Shown: positions 15,579 through 26,369 of the stretch, piece after piece
How positions within the stretch are numbered: the stretch's first letter is position 1
Layout: each line of letters starts with the position of its first letter
Assembly (NCBI GenBank): GCA_012270795.1
Contig: JAAXHO010000228.1
Location: 1 to 46,720, forward strand
Origin: Candidatus Poribacteria bacterium
Lineage (GTDB): Bacteria; Poribacteria; WGA-4E; WGA-3G
Length of the DNA stretch: 46,720 nucleotides
Direction: 5' to 3'
Made by a program: the position numbers and the translations under genes
Notes under the pieces: model-generated
The model's input: only the letters and a program-made list of their open reading frames with translations
What the model was told of the DNA's origin: nothing
The model's database searches: none

Positions 15579-15989
15579 TCAATACTCATCAAAATTGATA
15601 ACTTTCCATCGTCCATCAATGTTCTCAGTCGTAATCACAACATTTCGCGTATGGGTTGTATCACCAATACGGTTTTTAATTGTCAATTGATAGTTGAATG
15701 ACACGTGTGTTACATTTTCAATTTCAGTCGTTGTTTCTTTCCCAATTTGCTTATATGCAATGTTCGGCATTTCAGGGTTAGGGTCTGCGGGGGAGCGAAC
15801 TTCTTGTAGTCGTGCGATTTCGTCATTCAACTTTTCGGTTGCAAGTTCTGCACTTAGTTGAAGGGCTGCCGTTTGATTCGCCAATTTATAGTAATTAAAT
15901 ATGAAATCTTCAGTGACGGCTTGTGGGGAATTCCTATTTGAACATGCAAAGAATAAAAGGATGATAAGGAGGACATATCGGGGTTTCAT
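15579..15989 (-). CDS. Uncharacterised lipoprotein
   Basis: 136 residues with a lipoprotein signal: MKPRYVLLIILLFFACSNRN, in which FFAC is a lipobox and Cys16 the lipidation site. The mature part is a small alpha/beta domain with THVSFNYQLTIKNRIGDTTH and GRWKVINFDEY at the C-terminus. That pattern recalls NTF2-like or DUF4878-type lipoproteins, which often end in a W-K-V strand. It starts 7 bp after the phosphodiester glycosidase-like gene, so the two are co-transcribed. No enzymatic residues can be identified. Confidence 0.75.
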   Translation of the reverse strand: MKPRYVLLIILLFFACSNRNSPQAVTEDFIFNYYKLANQTAALQLSAELATEKLNDEIARLQEVRSPADPNPEMPNIAYKQIGKETTTEIENVTHVSFNYQLTIKNRIGDTTHTRNVVITTENIDGRWKVINFDEY

Positions 15990-15996
15990 GGGGAGA

Positions 15997-17427
15997 TCAT
16001 TCCCTTTTGCGTATTATTGCCACGTTAAAGATGCGACGTTCATAGTCGTGTGCGGGTCTATTGACAATCTTGCCCAATGCCCACAAAGCAGAGGAACTCC
16101 CACCATCAAAGTTTATCGCATGTTTTATGCCGAGATCATTCAGGAAATCAGCCATTTGATAGAGTGTCATACCTGAACTGTAATTAGACTTTCTGCCATC
16201 AACAACGATAAGAAAAAGTTTGTCATCGTTAAAGCCTAAAGCACTCCTCGGATGTCGCTGCGCGCCGTTGCTATGACTATACGCACTACGACCTCCGGTT
16301 CGGTCAAACTCGACTAACTCTGGTTCTATTTTTCCATCTCGTAATAGTCGTAGATTACCACCAATACCGTTTTGAATCGTCTGCCATTTTTCTGGTGTAA
16401 GCGAAATCGTTATTTCACCTGTGGTAGACTTACCCATCTTTCTATACCACTTACTTCCTAAGCGCGGTTCTATAGCGAGAACGACACCGTCAGAAGGAAT
16501 AATACTACTGCCACGAGGATTGACAGCAGTGACAATAAAACGGCTCTTGTATTTTCCAGTCAGCGGCAGTTCAAGTTTTTTGAGGGTAAATTCATAGCAT
16601 CTGCGTGTTAGTGTGGTTCGTCCAAAACGAGGCGTATAAAGCACGACCGGCGACAACGAATCACAGATCTGGTTAATCGCATCTATCTTGAGGGTATCAT
16701 CTTCAACACGAAGTTTCCCGTTCAATTGTACTGCATCCAACAGATACTCACCATCAGGTGTAATACCAAAACTTGTTTCACCCCACGGTGAGGGTGGCGA
16801 ATAACCCCATCTGTCAAGCAATATCGGTATACTCACAAGTTCCCCATCCTCAATATAGAGGTTGAACATCATACCACCGCGCCCATAACTATCACCGCGA
16901 ATTCCGAAACTCCCGTTAACCCCTGCTAAAGGTTGCAAACCTTTTTGCCGTAGCCGTCGCGTAGTACCAGTAATCGTTTCACGTCCGATAATTTGGGTGT
17001 TTGCAAGTTCTACATCGAATTCAAGGTTTTTTGAATCACGATCCATCTCTGCAACATAAACCGCAGCATGTCCAACCCACCAATACCGATGAAGTTGAAA
17101 TCCATCAGGCCAACGTCTTTTATCAAGAGTATCTATATCTCTAATAGATTTCGGCAGTGTTTTGCTTTTTTTACGCGTTTCAGCGGCAACCGGTTTTTGA
17201 CGCGCTTGCGTAATATCCACAGGATTGGCCTCTGTCGGTGTCTTCTTAGTCTCAAATTGAATAGAATTCGGAGGTGTGTCTATTGCATCAACCTTCGCGG
17301 CAGGCGGTTGAATCGTTTTATTTTCAAATAGCCGCACAGCATTGATGACTAATATGAATAGCAGAAGCAGAACGCAAATAGTCAGCAGTTTAGGTAATGG
17401 ACTTCGTTGATGATGCTCTGTATACAT
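15997..17427 (-). CDS. Membrane-anchored phosphodiester glycosidase (NAGPA/DUF2233) family protein
   Basis: A TTG at 17439 opens the frame, but the ATG at 17427 is preferred (476 residues). One N-terminal membrane segment (LLTICVLLLLFILVINAVRL) is followed by a Pro/Thr/Lys-rich linker to about residue 100. The C-terminal domain has GVNGSFGIRGDSYGRGGMMF, LIVVDGRKSNYSSGMTLYQM and HAINFDGGSSSALWALG. The VDGR and FDGGSSS motifs are diagnostic of the family related to the enzyme that uncovers mannose-6-phosphate. Bacterial members act outside the cytoplasm on phosphodiester-linked sugars or in spore and envelope processes. The upstream region (17428-17598) has a short CCTCCG/CGGAGG hairpin but no clear promoter. 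Confidence 0.85.
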   Translation of the reverse strand: MYTEHHQRSPLPKLLTICVLLLLFILVINAVRLFENKTIQPPAAKVDAIDTPPNSIQFETKKTPTEANPVDITQARQKPVAAETRKKSKTLPKSIRDIDTLDKRRWPDGFQLHRYWWVGHAAVYVAEMDRDSKNLEFDVELANTQIIGRETITGTTRRLRQKGLQPLAGVNGSFGIRGDSYGRGGMMFNLYIEDGELVSIPILLDRWGYSPPSPWGETSFGITPDGEYLLDAVQLNGKLRVEDDTLKIDAINQICDSLSPVVLYTPRFGRTTLTRRCYEFTLKKLELPLTGKYKSRFIVTAVNPRGSSIIPSDGVVLAIEPRLGSKWYRKMGKSTTGEITISLTPEKWQTIQNGIGGNLRLLRDGKIEPELVEFDRTGGRSAYSHSNGAQRHPRSALGFNDDKLFLIVVDGRKSNYSSGMTLYQMADFLNDLGIKHAINFDGGSSSALWALGKIVNRPAHDYERRIFNVAIIRKRE

Positions 17428-17598
17428 AGTATTACCCAACTTATGATAGAGGTTGTCGCGTGTTAATTTTGACTATGAAGGATTCAAGAGTCTACCTCCG
17501 CTTGAATACACGGAGGGGGGATAAGTCCCCAATTTCACTAATTTTGTCACATGCAATTATAACAAAATTAATCGTTTATTGCAACGTGTTTATTATAG

Positions 17599-17859
17599 GG
17601 GGTGTGTAAAGTTTTGGTTACTTGTCTGAACCAGGATTTACAGGATTTACAGATTACAAGGATTACCTTATCAAGGCTTTTTGATGCGGATTGATGTCAA
17701 CTTTGGGAATAAAACCTGTTGAGGTAAATCCTGAAAATCTGTAAATCCTGTAAATCCTGTAAATCCTGGTTCAGACAAGTGAAAAGACTATAGACATACG
17801 AGAAAAAAGATCGCGAACAAAAGTCATATGAATGTTTCTACAAAAACTTTACACACCCC
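17599..17859. mobile_element. MITE-like element with GGGTGTGTAAAG ends, copy B
   Basis: Starts GGGGTGTGTAAAGTTTT and ends AAAACTTTACACACCCC, flanked on both sides by TTATAG (17593-17598 and 17860-17865), a likely 6 bp target duplication. The interior is the reverse complement of copy A at 13316, plus one extra 10 bp unit of the TTACAGGATT type. It has no ORF of its own. The two copies lie inverted about 4 kb apart. Confidence 0.85.
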
Positions 17860-17930
17860 TTATAGGCAGGAGACAAATTTATGTGCCACATGACCAACTC
17901 TTAGCAGCTGGTTATATCGTTCTATTGCCA

Positions 17931-18218
17931 TCAATCCGGTTGGACAGGTTTAACTACTTTGAACTTGATCTCACCGGGTTTGACAAAACCGAGTCTTTTC
18001 CTGACAAGTCGTTCCTTCGTCAAGGTATCATTTTTTAGCAATTCAACGCGTTCTTTGAGTTCATCACGTCTGTTTTCAAGGCCGCGAAGTGTTTGCTGGT
18101 AACTTGCTTCAACGCGCTGTGCCTCTTCCCAGTCTTCATAACCGTTCATGAATTGTCTGATACTGAAAACAAGCAATGCTACCGAGATTATCAATAGGAT
18201 GATGCGAAAGACGCGCAT
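17931..18218 (-). CDS. ftsB: FtsB/DivIC-like septum formation initiator
   Basis: The frame opens at 18254, but the ATG at 18218 has AAGG upstream and begins directly with the membrane segment (MRVFRIILLIISVALLVFSI), giving 95 residues. A coiled coil follows (EEAQRVEASYQQTLRGLENR, then RDELKERVELLKND), then VRKRLGFVKPGEIKFKVV, the usual FtsB-type end. FtsB joins FtsL and FtsQ in the divisome. It follows enolase closely on the same strand, the eno-ftsB order known from many bacteria, which supports the assignment more than sequence identity alone would. Confidence 0.82.
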   Translation of the reverse strand: MRVFRIILLIISVALLVFSIRQFMNGYEDWEEAQRVEASYQQTLRGLENRRDELKERVELLKNDTLTKERLVRKRLGFVKPGEIKFKVVKPVQPD

Positions 18219-18281
18219 AAGACGGACCTTCAGAAAAGTACATTGGAACTGCACAAAAACAATTCCAATGTAACATAATGA

Positions 18282-19625
<1,344 letters not shown>

Positions 19626-19727
19626 CTAATGCGAAAGTACTATACCATATTCAATCTTTTAGTCACGATTATTCTTCAATAACATTTCCTTGAATTTTCA
19701 CATAAGTACATAAGTTTTACAAGACCA

Positions 19728-20420
19728 CTATTCCTCAATTACCGCATCTGCAAGTAGATATGCCGATACCAAAAATACGACACTTGATGCAATTAACATC
19801 ACTAACCAAGAACCATCTTCAATCTCACTAGTGCTTAATAGAGATACGCTACATTTTGTACCAGCCATAATAATAGGAATCACAAGGGGGAGAAGGATAA
19901 CAGAGAGCAAACTTTCACCACCGCTTGTGCTTGTAGACATACCTGCTAACAACACACCGACAGCACAGAACCCGATAGTACCAATACTTAGTATACCAAG
20001 CAGTTTTAGCAATGTACCCATTGACACATCATCAAACAGACCAAAGAATTGAAGTGCTATAGGCGTAATCACAATTTCCAGTAGCAATAGTATGATAACA
20101 TTGCTGACAACTTTGGACAGATAGACATTTCCAGCATCAACCCCAGTCAATCGTATCCCGTGCAACGCGCCGTGTGTCCGTTCTAATGCAAAAGAACGAT
20201 TCAAGGTAATAATCCCTGCAAAAACAGATGCACCCCAAAGCACACTGGCAGCTAATTTACCGAGTTCTCTCTCTGTTTCCGGAAACTGCGGACCAAACCC
20301 AAATGCAAAAATCAGCACAACAAGGATACTAAAAACAAAAATTAATGCCAACGTCTCCTTGGCACGAAATTGTAACCTAAGGTCTTTACGAATCAACGTT
20401 GTAATCTGACGGAATGCCAT
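19728..20420 (-). CDS. ccmB: Heme exporter protein CcmB (ABC permease)
   Basis: 230 residues with about six hydrophobic segments. The start MAFRQITTLIRKDLRLQFRAKETL matches CcmB, which begins with a cytoplasmic basic helix. Family segments include FGFGPQF, ASVLWGASVFAGIITLNRSF and the ALERTHGALHGIRLTG loop, which contacts the ATPase. Together with CcmA it forms the ABC module that uses ATP to release holo-CcmE during cytochrome c maturation. It lies 29 bp after ccmA. The remaining ccm genes of this window are 5 kb upstream in a separate block. Confidence 0.9.
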   Translation of the reverse strand: MAFRQITTLIRKDLRLQFRAKETLALIFVFSILVVLIFAFGFGPQFPETERELGKLAASVLWGASVFAGIITLNRSFALERTHGALHGIRLTGVDAGNVYLSKVVSNVIILLLLEIVITPIALQFFGLFDDVSMGTLLKLLGILSIGTIGFCAVGVLLAGMSTSTSGGESLLSVILLPLVIPIIMAGTKCSVSLLSTSEIEDGSWLVMLIASSVVFLVSAYLLADAVIEE

Positions 20421-20449
20421 CTACTTGTCTCAATATGAAAGAACTACAG

Positions 20450-21160
20450 TTACGGGGTAGTCTTTATCAACCGTTCCTCGTACTTTTGCATTAACGCTTC
20501 TCCTGAAATCCCATCTTTATGTGCTACCGTCTCCAATTCACCATCAATCATAAAGAGGAATCTTGTGCCAACATGATATCCCAAATCGGTATTGTGTGTT
20601 GTAATGAGTATGCCTTTCCCGTTTTGCTGTTCTTGTGCAATTCGTTCCTGTACAAACTGTTTCGCAGCCGCGTCAAGACCGGAAAAAGGTTCATCAAGCA
20701 ACAATATTGAGGGACAGTGAAGGAGGGCTCTGGCGATCATAAAACGTTGCGTCATGCCACGTGAAAAGATATGAAGCGGTTCATGTGAAAATCGTTGCAA
20801 ACCGACTTCAGTCAGCAGTGTTTTACAACAGGTTTCCAATTGTTCAACGCCATACATCTGACCGAAAAACTTGAGATTCTCGAACGCAGTCAATGTTGGG
20901 TATGCCAAATGCTCATGGATAATAATCCCTAACTTGCTGCGCACTTGTGCGTAATCCTCAAAAGCATCAATACCTTCAAACTCAAGTTTGCCGGATGTTG
21001 GACGAAGGAGGGTTGAAAGGATCTTGATTAGCGTGGTTTTTCCTGCCCCATTAGGTCCGAAGATTGTCACCACTTCTCCAACTTTGATCGTTAGGTCAAC
21101 ATTATTGACAATCGTGCGGTGTGCAAACTTCTTTGTGATCTGGGAAGCAGAGAGGTGCAT
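20450..21160 (-). CDS. ccmA: Heme exporter ATP-binding protein CcmA
   Basis: 236 residues of ABC ATPase. Walker A is GPNGAGKTT (about residues 35-43), the signature is FSRGMTQRFMIARALL in place of the canonical LSGGQ, and Walker B is ILLLDEPFSGLD. The switch His is in LITTHNTDLG. The LSRGM/FSRGM signature is common in CcmA-like ATPases. It pairs with CcmB at the inner membrane. It is first in a two-gene unit, separated from korB upstream by the hairpin at 21209-21233. Confidence 0.88.
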   Translation of the reverse strand: MHLSASQITKKFAHRTIVNNVDLTIKVGEVVTIFGPNGAGKTTLIKILSTLLRPTSGKLEFEGIDAFEDYAQVRSKLGIIIHEHLAYPTLTAFENLKFFGQMYGVEQLETCCKTLLTEVGLQRFSHEPLHIFSRGMTQRFMIARALLHCPSILLLDEPFSGLDAAAKQFVQERIAQEQQNGKGILITTHNTDLGYHVGTRFLFMIDGELETVAHKDGISGEALMQKYEERLIKTTP

Positions 21161-21208
21161 AGTATGTAGGAGAAAATTGTGATTATAGTTCTATGCAAAG
21201 CAAAAGAA

Positions 21209-21233
21209 AAGGGCAGGTATTGTACCTGCCCTT
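21209..21233 (-). terminator. Terminator after korB
   Basis: An 11 bp stem AAGGGCAGGTA/TACCTGCCCTT with a 3-base loop. On the minus strand it is followed by TTCTTTTGC. It lies between the end of korB and the start of ccmA and should separate the two transcription units. Confidence 0.75.
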
Positions 21234-21244
21234 GGCATTATGTT

Positions 21245-22138
21245 TTACATCATGCGCTGAATAATCGCCGCACCCTGTTCCGGTGTAACACCGAGGGGTT
21301 GATGTGCCATAGGACCGTGCTCTAATACAGGTTCACTTTCATCCAAAGATGGACGACTCGTGTCTTGATAGAATAACCCAATGGGAATTTCATCACCCCA
21401 CTTGACGGCTTGTTCAAGTGCTGCGGCTTTATTACTTGTGTCGTGATCCTCATCAAGAAATCGGACGCGTTCTTTGAAATAATCGTAGGTATTGTCTTTA
21501 TTGAACGTAACACACGGACTAAACACATCTATTAGGGCAAATCCTTTATGCTGCATACCTTGATACATCAGTTCAGTTAACTCTTTCATCTCAGCACTAA
21601 ATCCCCTTGCAACAAAGGTTGCACCGGCAACAATAGCCATAGCAATTGGGTTGAGCGGTGTTTCAACATTACCGAAAGGTGTGCTCTTGGTTGCCATGCC
21701 GAGTAGACTGGTTGGAGATGCTTGACCAATCGTCAGTCCATATATCTGGTTGTTCATCACAACGTAAAGTAGGTCCACATTTTTTCGCATTGTGTGTATG
21801 AAATGGTTGCCACCGATACCGTAACCATCACCGTCTCCACCGGTAACAACTACAGACATCTCGTGATTCGCGAGTTTTGCACCCGTAGCCACTGCAAGTG
21901 CGCGCCCATGTAATGTATGCATGCCATAGGTGGGAACATAACCAGGAAGGTTAGAGGAACATCCAATGCCACTCACGGTCAAGTACTCATGCCTGCCGCG
22001 TCCTTGTTTAGCAAAAGCATTTCGGAAGGCAGTAAGGATACCACTATGACCGCAACTCGGACACCAATCCGGTGCAACTTTTCCACGAAAGTCTTTTGCT
22101 GTAGGTGCGACTTGAATAGGTCTTTCTTTTGTCGCCAT
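21245..22138 (-). CDS. korB: 2-oxoacid:ferredoxin oxidoreductase, beta subunit
   Basis: 297 residues. WCPSCGHSGILTAF is the N-terminal cysteine motif of the beta subunit, GIGCSSNLPGY and MHTLHGRALAVATGAK follow, and GDGDGYGIGGNHFIH is the thiamine diphosphate/Mg site. It catalyses, with the alpha/gamma subunit, reversible oxidative decarboxylation of a 2-oxoacid to acyl-CoA with ferredoxin reduction. 2-oxoglutarate is the likely substrate by resemblance, but pyruvate or branched-chain acids cannot be excluded. It starts 19 bp after korA and ends before a clear terminator. Confidence 0.92.
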   Translation of the reverse strand: MATKERPIQVAPTAKDFRGKVAPDWCPSCGHSGILTAFRNAFAKQGRGRHEYLTVSGIGCSSNLPGYVPTYGMHTLHGRALAVATGAKLANHEMSVVVTGGDGDGYGIGGNHFIHTMRKNVDLLYVVMNNQIYGLTIGQASPTSLLGMATKSTPFGNVETPLNPIAMAIVAGATFVARGFSAEMKELTELMYQGMQHKGFALIDVFSPCVTFNKDNTYDYFKERVRFLDEDHDTSNKAAALEQAVKWGDEIPIGLFYQDTSRPSLDESEPVLEHGPMAHQPLGVTPEQGAAIIQRMM

Positions 22139-22157
22139 TTTTTCATCCTCCTTAAGA

Positions 22158-23942
22158 TTAAACTACGATTTCTTGGTAGGGTACATAGAGGTCGGTTTTA
22201 CCGATCAAAAGTTCACGGACTCCATCAACGATATGGTGCGGCATAAAGGGTTCACCATCATATTTACGAATATGTCCATCTGCTTTAAAGCCAGTTTCAC
22301 CCCGCAAGAATCGGGCAAACTGACCTGTGTAATTACATTCAACAACGACGGCGTGTCCAGATTTTGCTAATACCTCATTTATCGCATCTTCATCCATCGG
22401 GTAGAGCCACTTGAAGTGGATATGATTGGTTGTAATACCATCTTCAGTCAACTTTTGTGTTGCTTCACTTATCACACTGTGTGTAGAACCCCACCCAATG
22501 AGTGTAACTTCTGCATCTTCAGGACCTTCAAGCGTTGGTGGTGGGAGCAGCTCAACGATACCGTCCATCTTTCGTTGCCGTTTCTCCATAATGTCGCGTC
22601 GTTTGTGCGGATTCGTATACTCGTCGCTAATGAGACTACCATCTTCATCGTGGTCATCTGTAGCGACCACATGCATGTGCCCTGGTGTCCCCGGAATAGC
22701 ACGAGGTGAGATACCACTGTCCGTAATCTCATACCGCAAATACTCACCATCCATCTCCCTAAGTCCTGTAATTAACTCACCGCGATCAATTTCCGGTTGC
22801 CAATTGATTGAATCGGGGGCAAAGGTTGTAAAACCCATAGAAAGGGTAAGATCGGAAAGAACCATGCCAGGACATTGGAACTTATCAACAAGGTTGAAAA
22901 GTTCAGGAATCGTATCAAATCCATCCATAATGTTGATGGGGGCAACAATAATTTTCGGAAAATCACCTTGGCTGGCACCAAGTAACTGCCATAGATCACC
23001 TTGTTCGGTTTTCGTGGGCAATCCCGTAGAGGGCCCCCCACGTTGAACGTTGATGACGACGATCGGAATTTCCATCATCGCTGCACTACCGATAGCCTCG
23101 CTCATCAATGCAAATCCGCCGCCTGATGTCGCACACATTGCACGACATCCCGCATGTGCAGCACCGATCACCATATTCACAACACTGATTTCGTCTTCAC
23201 ACTGACGCACCATAATGTTAAGGTCGCGAGCGTTCTGAGCCATCCAGTGAAGAACACCTGTAGAAGGACTCATCGGATACGCACAGTAAAACTTTACACC
23301 TGCTGCAGCTCCTCCCATCGCCATCGCAGCGTTACCTTCTACAAATGCAAGCGGTTCCTGTTTTACAAACTGTGACTCAAATGGCGTAAAGTTCTCTGAC
23401 GCATAATTATATCCCGCACGAGCCACTGCAAGGTTAGCATCTGTTATTGCTTGTCCCTTACGTTTAAGAAATGTGAGAGTAATGATGTCCTCAAGCACAG
23501 ATAAGTCTCCACCTACCATATTCAAGGCAACGCCAAACGTACATATATTCAACATCATTTTTTTTCTATCAGTCCCTCCTGACAACTCTTTATAGGAAAT
23601 AGGACAGAGTTGAATATCGTCTCGTTCCGGTTTTTCTTTTTTAATATCATCGCTGTTATAGATAATTGCGCCACCGGGTCTAACATTTTCAAGGTGTTTC
23701 TCTAAACTGTTTGCGTCTAAGGCGATAATTAGATCAATCTCGTCACCGTGGTTGGCGACTGGTTCTGAACTAATTCTGACGGTAAGGAAGGTATGACCGC
23801 CTCGAATGAGGGACTGGTAGGCACTGTAGGTAAAAACATGAAGACCATGCCGGGCACAGATCTGGCTCATACTCTTCCCGACAGTATCTATGCCTTGCCC
23901 AGGTGCCCCTCCTACAGCAATTACAAAATCGTACTTTGCCAT
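22158..23942 (-). CDS. korA: 2-oxoacid:ferredoxin oxidoreductase, fused gamma-alpha subunit
   Basis: Five extra codons precede the ATG at 23942, which has AAAGGAG 5 bp upstream and starts MAKYDFVIAVGGAPGQGIDT. The protein is 594 residues: an N-terminal gamma domain (to about 190) with GGAPGQGIDTVGKS, then the alpha pyrimidine-binding domain with GGAAAGVKFYCAYPMSPSTG, CATSGGGFALMSEAIG and VNVQRGGPSTGLPTKTEQGD. The fused order is normal for KorA-type enzymes. It is the first gene of the korAB unit. Upstream to 24110 lies A/T-rich DNA without a clear promoter. Confidence 0.92.
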   Translation of the reverse strand: MAKYDFVIAVGGAPGQGIDTVGKSMSQICARHGLHVFTYSAYQSLIRGGHTFLTVRISSEPVANHGDEIDLIIALDANSLEKHLENVRPGGAIIYNSDDIKKEKPERDDIQLCPISYKELSGGTDRKKMMLNICTFGVALNMVGGDLSVLEDIITLTFLKRKGQAITDANLAVARAGYNYASENFTPFESQFVKQEPLAFVEGNAAMAMGGAAAGVKFYCAYPMSPSTGVLHWMAQNARDLNIMVRQCEDEISVVNMVIGAAHAGCRAMCATSGGGFALMSEAIGSAAMMEIPIVVINVQRGGPSTGLPTKTEQGDLWQLLGASQGDFPKIIVAPINIMDGFDTIPELFNLVDKFQCPGMVLSDLTLSMGFTTFAPDSINWQPEIDRGELITGLREMDGEYLRYEITDSGISPRAIPGTPGHMHVVATDDHDEDGSLISDEYTNPHKRRDIMEKRQRKMDGIVELLPPPTLEGPEDAEVTLIGWGSTHSVISEATQKLTEDGITTNHIHFKWLYPMDEDAINEVLAKSGHAVVVECNYTGQFARFLRGETGFKADGHIRKYDGEPFMPHHIVDGVRELLIGKTDLYVPYQEIVV

Positions 23943-24112
23943 CTTGGCTCCTTTCAAATTCTAAACAAATTTGTTCGATTTATAATATTTATGTTATTTC
24001 ATGATTTCTTCTTAAACAAGACTCGTTACATTTCCTTTGTAAACATTCCAAAATTCTTCTTTTCCTAATTATACCATATAAGGAATTCGTTTTCAAGTTT
24101 TATTTTCTCAGA

Positions 24113-24338
24113 GAGTGTGCAAAGTTTTTTGTATTTGTCTGAACCAGGATTTGCAGGATTTACAGATTTTCAGGATTATGAGTTTGAGATATTACGCGCC
24201 ATTCATAAGTTGGCATAAATCTGTGTCAAAAACCATTGATAAGGTAATCCTGGTAATCTGATAATCCTGCAAATCCTGGTTCAGACAAATAACTAATACG
24301 TTACACCCTTTCAATGTATGCAAAAATATTTACACACC
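24113..24338. repeat. Degenerate MITE-like element with GTCTGAACCAGG core, copy E
   Basis: The left end GAGTGTGCAAAGTTTTTTGT is a mutated form of the GGGTGTGTAAAGTTTT terminus. The core is bounded by GTCTGAACCAGGATTTGCAG and CTGCAAATCCTGGTTCAGAC, and TTTACACACC lies near 24330. It is older-looking than copies A and B and occupies the gap between korA and the HEAT gene. Confidence 0.65.
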
Positions 24339-24437
24339 TTCTTCAATAAAACAAATATCTCAATGTATAAGGAGGCGTTTATAATTGTCCCGCACCAAGT
24401 TATATCTCTATGCAACCTATCATTGGCATCTTCTCTT

Positions 24438-25052
24438 TTACGCTTGAATAAATGCTTTAAGGGCTGCTTGTGCCTCCTGATTTCCGATCTTATCTAATGC
24501 AAACACTGCATGTTCCTGAACACGTTCAGATTCATCTGTGAGTGCTTTGACCAACGCAGGTACTGCATCTGCTGCAGCTGCTTCTATTTTACCGAGCGCG
24601 TAGGCGGCATAAGTGCGCACCTCCTCCTCAGGATCACTTAACGCTTGAATGAGTGCGGGTATTGCACTTTTTGCTTTAACTCCCATTCCAGTAAATGCCC
24701 GTACAGCATATTCACGTAATTCTTCATTGACTTCATTGGATAACACTTTAATCAAAGCTGGTATTGCAGGTTCACCTATGCGTGCAAGCGTACTGGCAAT
24801 AGCAAGTCCAAGATGTCTTTCAGCTATCTCTAATTCACCCATGAGGATGGGTATTGCGGGGACACCGATCGCCTTTAAGGCATCAGCAGCCTGTTCAACT
24901 ATATCCCAAAGGTCATGGGCAAGAGCATCAACCAATTGTGGTATAGCAGGTTCACCGATTGCGATCAATTCTGTCTTCGCGGTATCGCGCACACCATCAT
25001 CAAAATCTTCAAAATCGGCAATCAACTCGGCAATACGTTGTTCGTCACTCAT
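24438..25052 (-). CDS. HEAT-repeat protein
   Basis: 204 residues made almost entirely of HEAT or PBS-lyase-like repeats of about 31-39 residues, with repeated elements such as IGEPAIPQLVDALAH, IGVPAIPILMGELE, IGEPAIPALIKVLS and VRTYAAYALGKIEAAAADAV. There is no signal peptide. AAAGGA lies upstream of the start. It begins 21 bp after the preceding membrane-protein gene and is the last member of the cytochrome maturation unit. Such repeats are usually protein-interaction scaffolds. A link to cytochrome maturation is suggested only by position. Confidence 0.85.
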   Translation of the reverse strand: MSDEQRIAELIADFEDFDDGVRDTAKTELIAIGEPAIPQLVDALAHDLWDIVEQAADALKAIGVPAIPILMGELEIAERHLGLAIASTLARIGEPAIPALIKVLSNEVNEELREYAVRAFTGMGVKAKSAIPALIQALSDPEEEVRTYAAYALGKIEAAAADAVPALVKALTDESERVQEHAVFALDKIGNQEAQAALKAFIQA

Positions 25053-25073
25053 TATCTATATCCTTTATTTCTG

Positions 25074-26369
25074 TCAACTATTTATTCCTCGTTCTTTACA
25101 CTGGTCAAGGATCTCAGTAAGTTTGGATGTCTGTTCCTTACGCAATCTGTTATAAACCCGTTCGGAAATATCCTGTTTTTCATGCATCTCATCAAGTTGG
25201 GCAATAAATTCAAGTCGTGATGTTCGTGCATGCTCAAGATCGGCATCGCTGAGTTTACGTAACCAACCTTCGTCTGTTGGTGCAAAGTCAGCAGTATCAG
25301 ATTCCCCAGATGTCCGATATGTACCACGGATCATAAATATCGCTGCTACAAGAAATCCACCTGCCAATACCGATGCAATCGCAATAAGCACCGTTTGACC
25401 AAATGTAAATTTCTGTTTAGGTAATCCCAATTTTAAGTTGATCTTTTTCCCTGCTGGAAAACCTTTCGCAGGTGAAGCAGGATAAACTTTGTAAACCACA
25501 TTGTTAATTGGCTCATATTGTGTTGTCTTGAAATGCTTTGAATGAGGTTCTAAATTGATATTTACTGGAACAAGGAATGATATTTTATCTACGGGATATT
25601 GCAATGTGCGTGATAAATTAAGTTTATCTTTAAGGGCATGATAAATGTAGGTATATCCTATTTTTGTTTCACCCGTAGACAATGGATCCTTAACAACAAT
25701 ATGCTTGCCAATGGCACTCTGACTCAAAGACATAGGAGAATGCGGATGAAATTCTTCATAACCCTCCGGAAGCCTAAGTTTAAAACCTACTTTTTCATTG
25801 CCAAGAGTCGTCATGAACGATGATCTGCTAAGGTTTTCAACATCTAATGCCTCAATCACTGCCACGGCACCGTCTGCTGCATGGTCACGCGGAGGAAATC
25901 CAAGTGCAATCGTATAGGATTTGATACGCACCTGAGACGCATCGTCAGTCGTATCGTTAATGCGTATATCAACTGACAAACTGGGAACCAAAGAAGTTAC
26001 CACTAAATTCTTCTCTGTATATTGAAGACCACCGTAGGAAGTAGATAGTGTATAGTGTGTTTCATCATCAAGTGGCAGATTTTCAAAACGATAGTTCCCG
26101 TTCTCATCAGTTCTCATTTCCTGTTGTGTAACATCATCGCCTTTGTGAATACTCAATATAACAGCATGGTTAGCAATAGGTTTATTGATACTGAAATCGG
26201 TCAGTTTGCCATGAATGTCACCGACACCATTTTGAGAAAAAATTATGGGGACATATAGCAGAAAAGTGGACAATAAAATAAATAGGTAACTCAGAAACCG
26301 TAAGGTTACTGCTGGTTTTAGCGGGTTGGGTTGTTGAGGGTTTAAATGTGGGAAAATATTAGTCTTCAT
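25074..26369 (-). CDS. Membrane protein with carboxypeptidase-regulatory-like domain, in ccm cluster
   Basis: 431 residues. A membrane or signal segment lies at about 24-46 (LRFLSYLFILLSTFLLYVPI). A carboxypeptidase-regulatory-like beta sandwich follows (GVGDIHGKLTDFSINKPIAN, ENGNYRFENLPLDD), then a second beta-rich periplasmic region. A C-terminal membrane segment (TVLIAIASVLAGGFLVAAIF) leads to a cytoplasmic tail, LEHARTSRLEFIAQLDEMHE plus KQDISERVYNRLRKEQ. The tail resembles the short CcmI-like proteins. The start overlaps the stop of the CcmI-like gene (TAATG), so both are translated together. It is probably an accessory protein of this ccm locus; its molecular role is unknown. Confidence 0.75.
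   Translation of the reverse strand: MKTNIFPHLNPQQPNPLKPAVTLRFLSYLFILLSTFLLYVPIIFSQNGVGDIHGKLTDFSINKPIANHAVILSIHKGDDVTQQEMRTDENGNYRFENLPLDDETHYTLSTSYGGLQYTEKNLVVTSLVPSLSVDIRINDTTDDASQVRIKSYTIALGFPPRDHAADGAVAVIEALDVENLSRSSFMTTLGNEKVGFKLRLPEGYEEFHPHSPMSLSQSAIGKHIVVKDPLSTGETKIGYTYIYHALKDKLNLSRTLQYPVDKISFLVPVNINLEPHSKHFKTTQYEPINNVVYKVYPASPAKGFPAGKKINLKLGLPKQKFTFGQTVLIAIASVLAGGFLVAAIFMIRGTYRTSGESDTADFAPTDEGWLRKLSDADLEHARTSRLEFIAQLDEMHEKQDISERVYNRLRKEQTSKLTEILDQCKERGINS

Noticed and set aside
22426-23046. 206-codon open frame opposite korA
   Set aside because: It is a shadow of the KorA coding sequence; the encoded sequence is Ser/Pro-rich without a family pattern.
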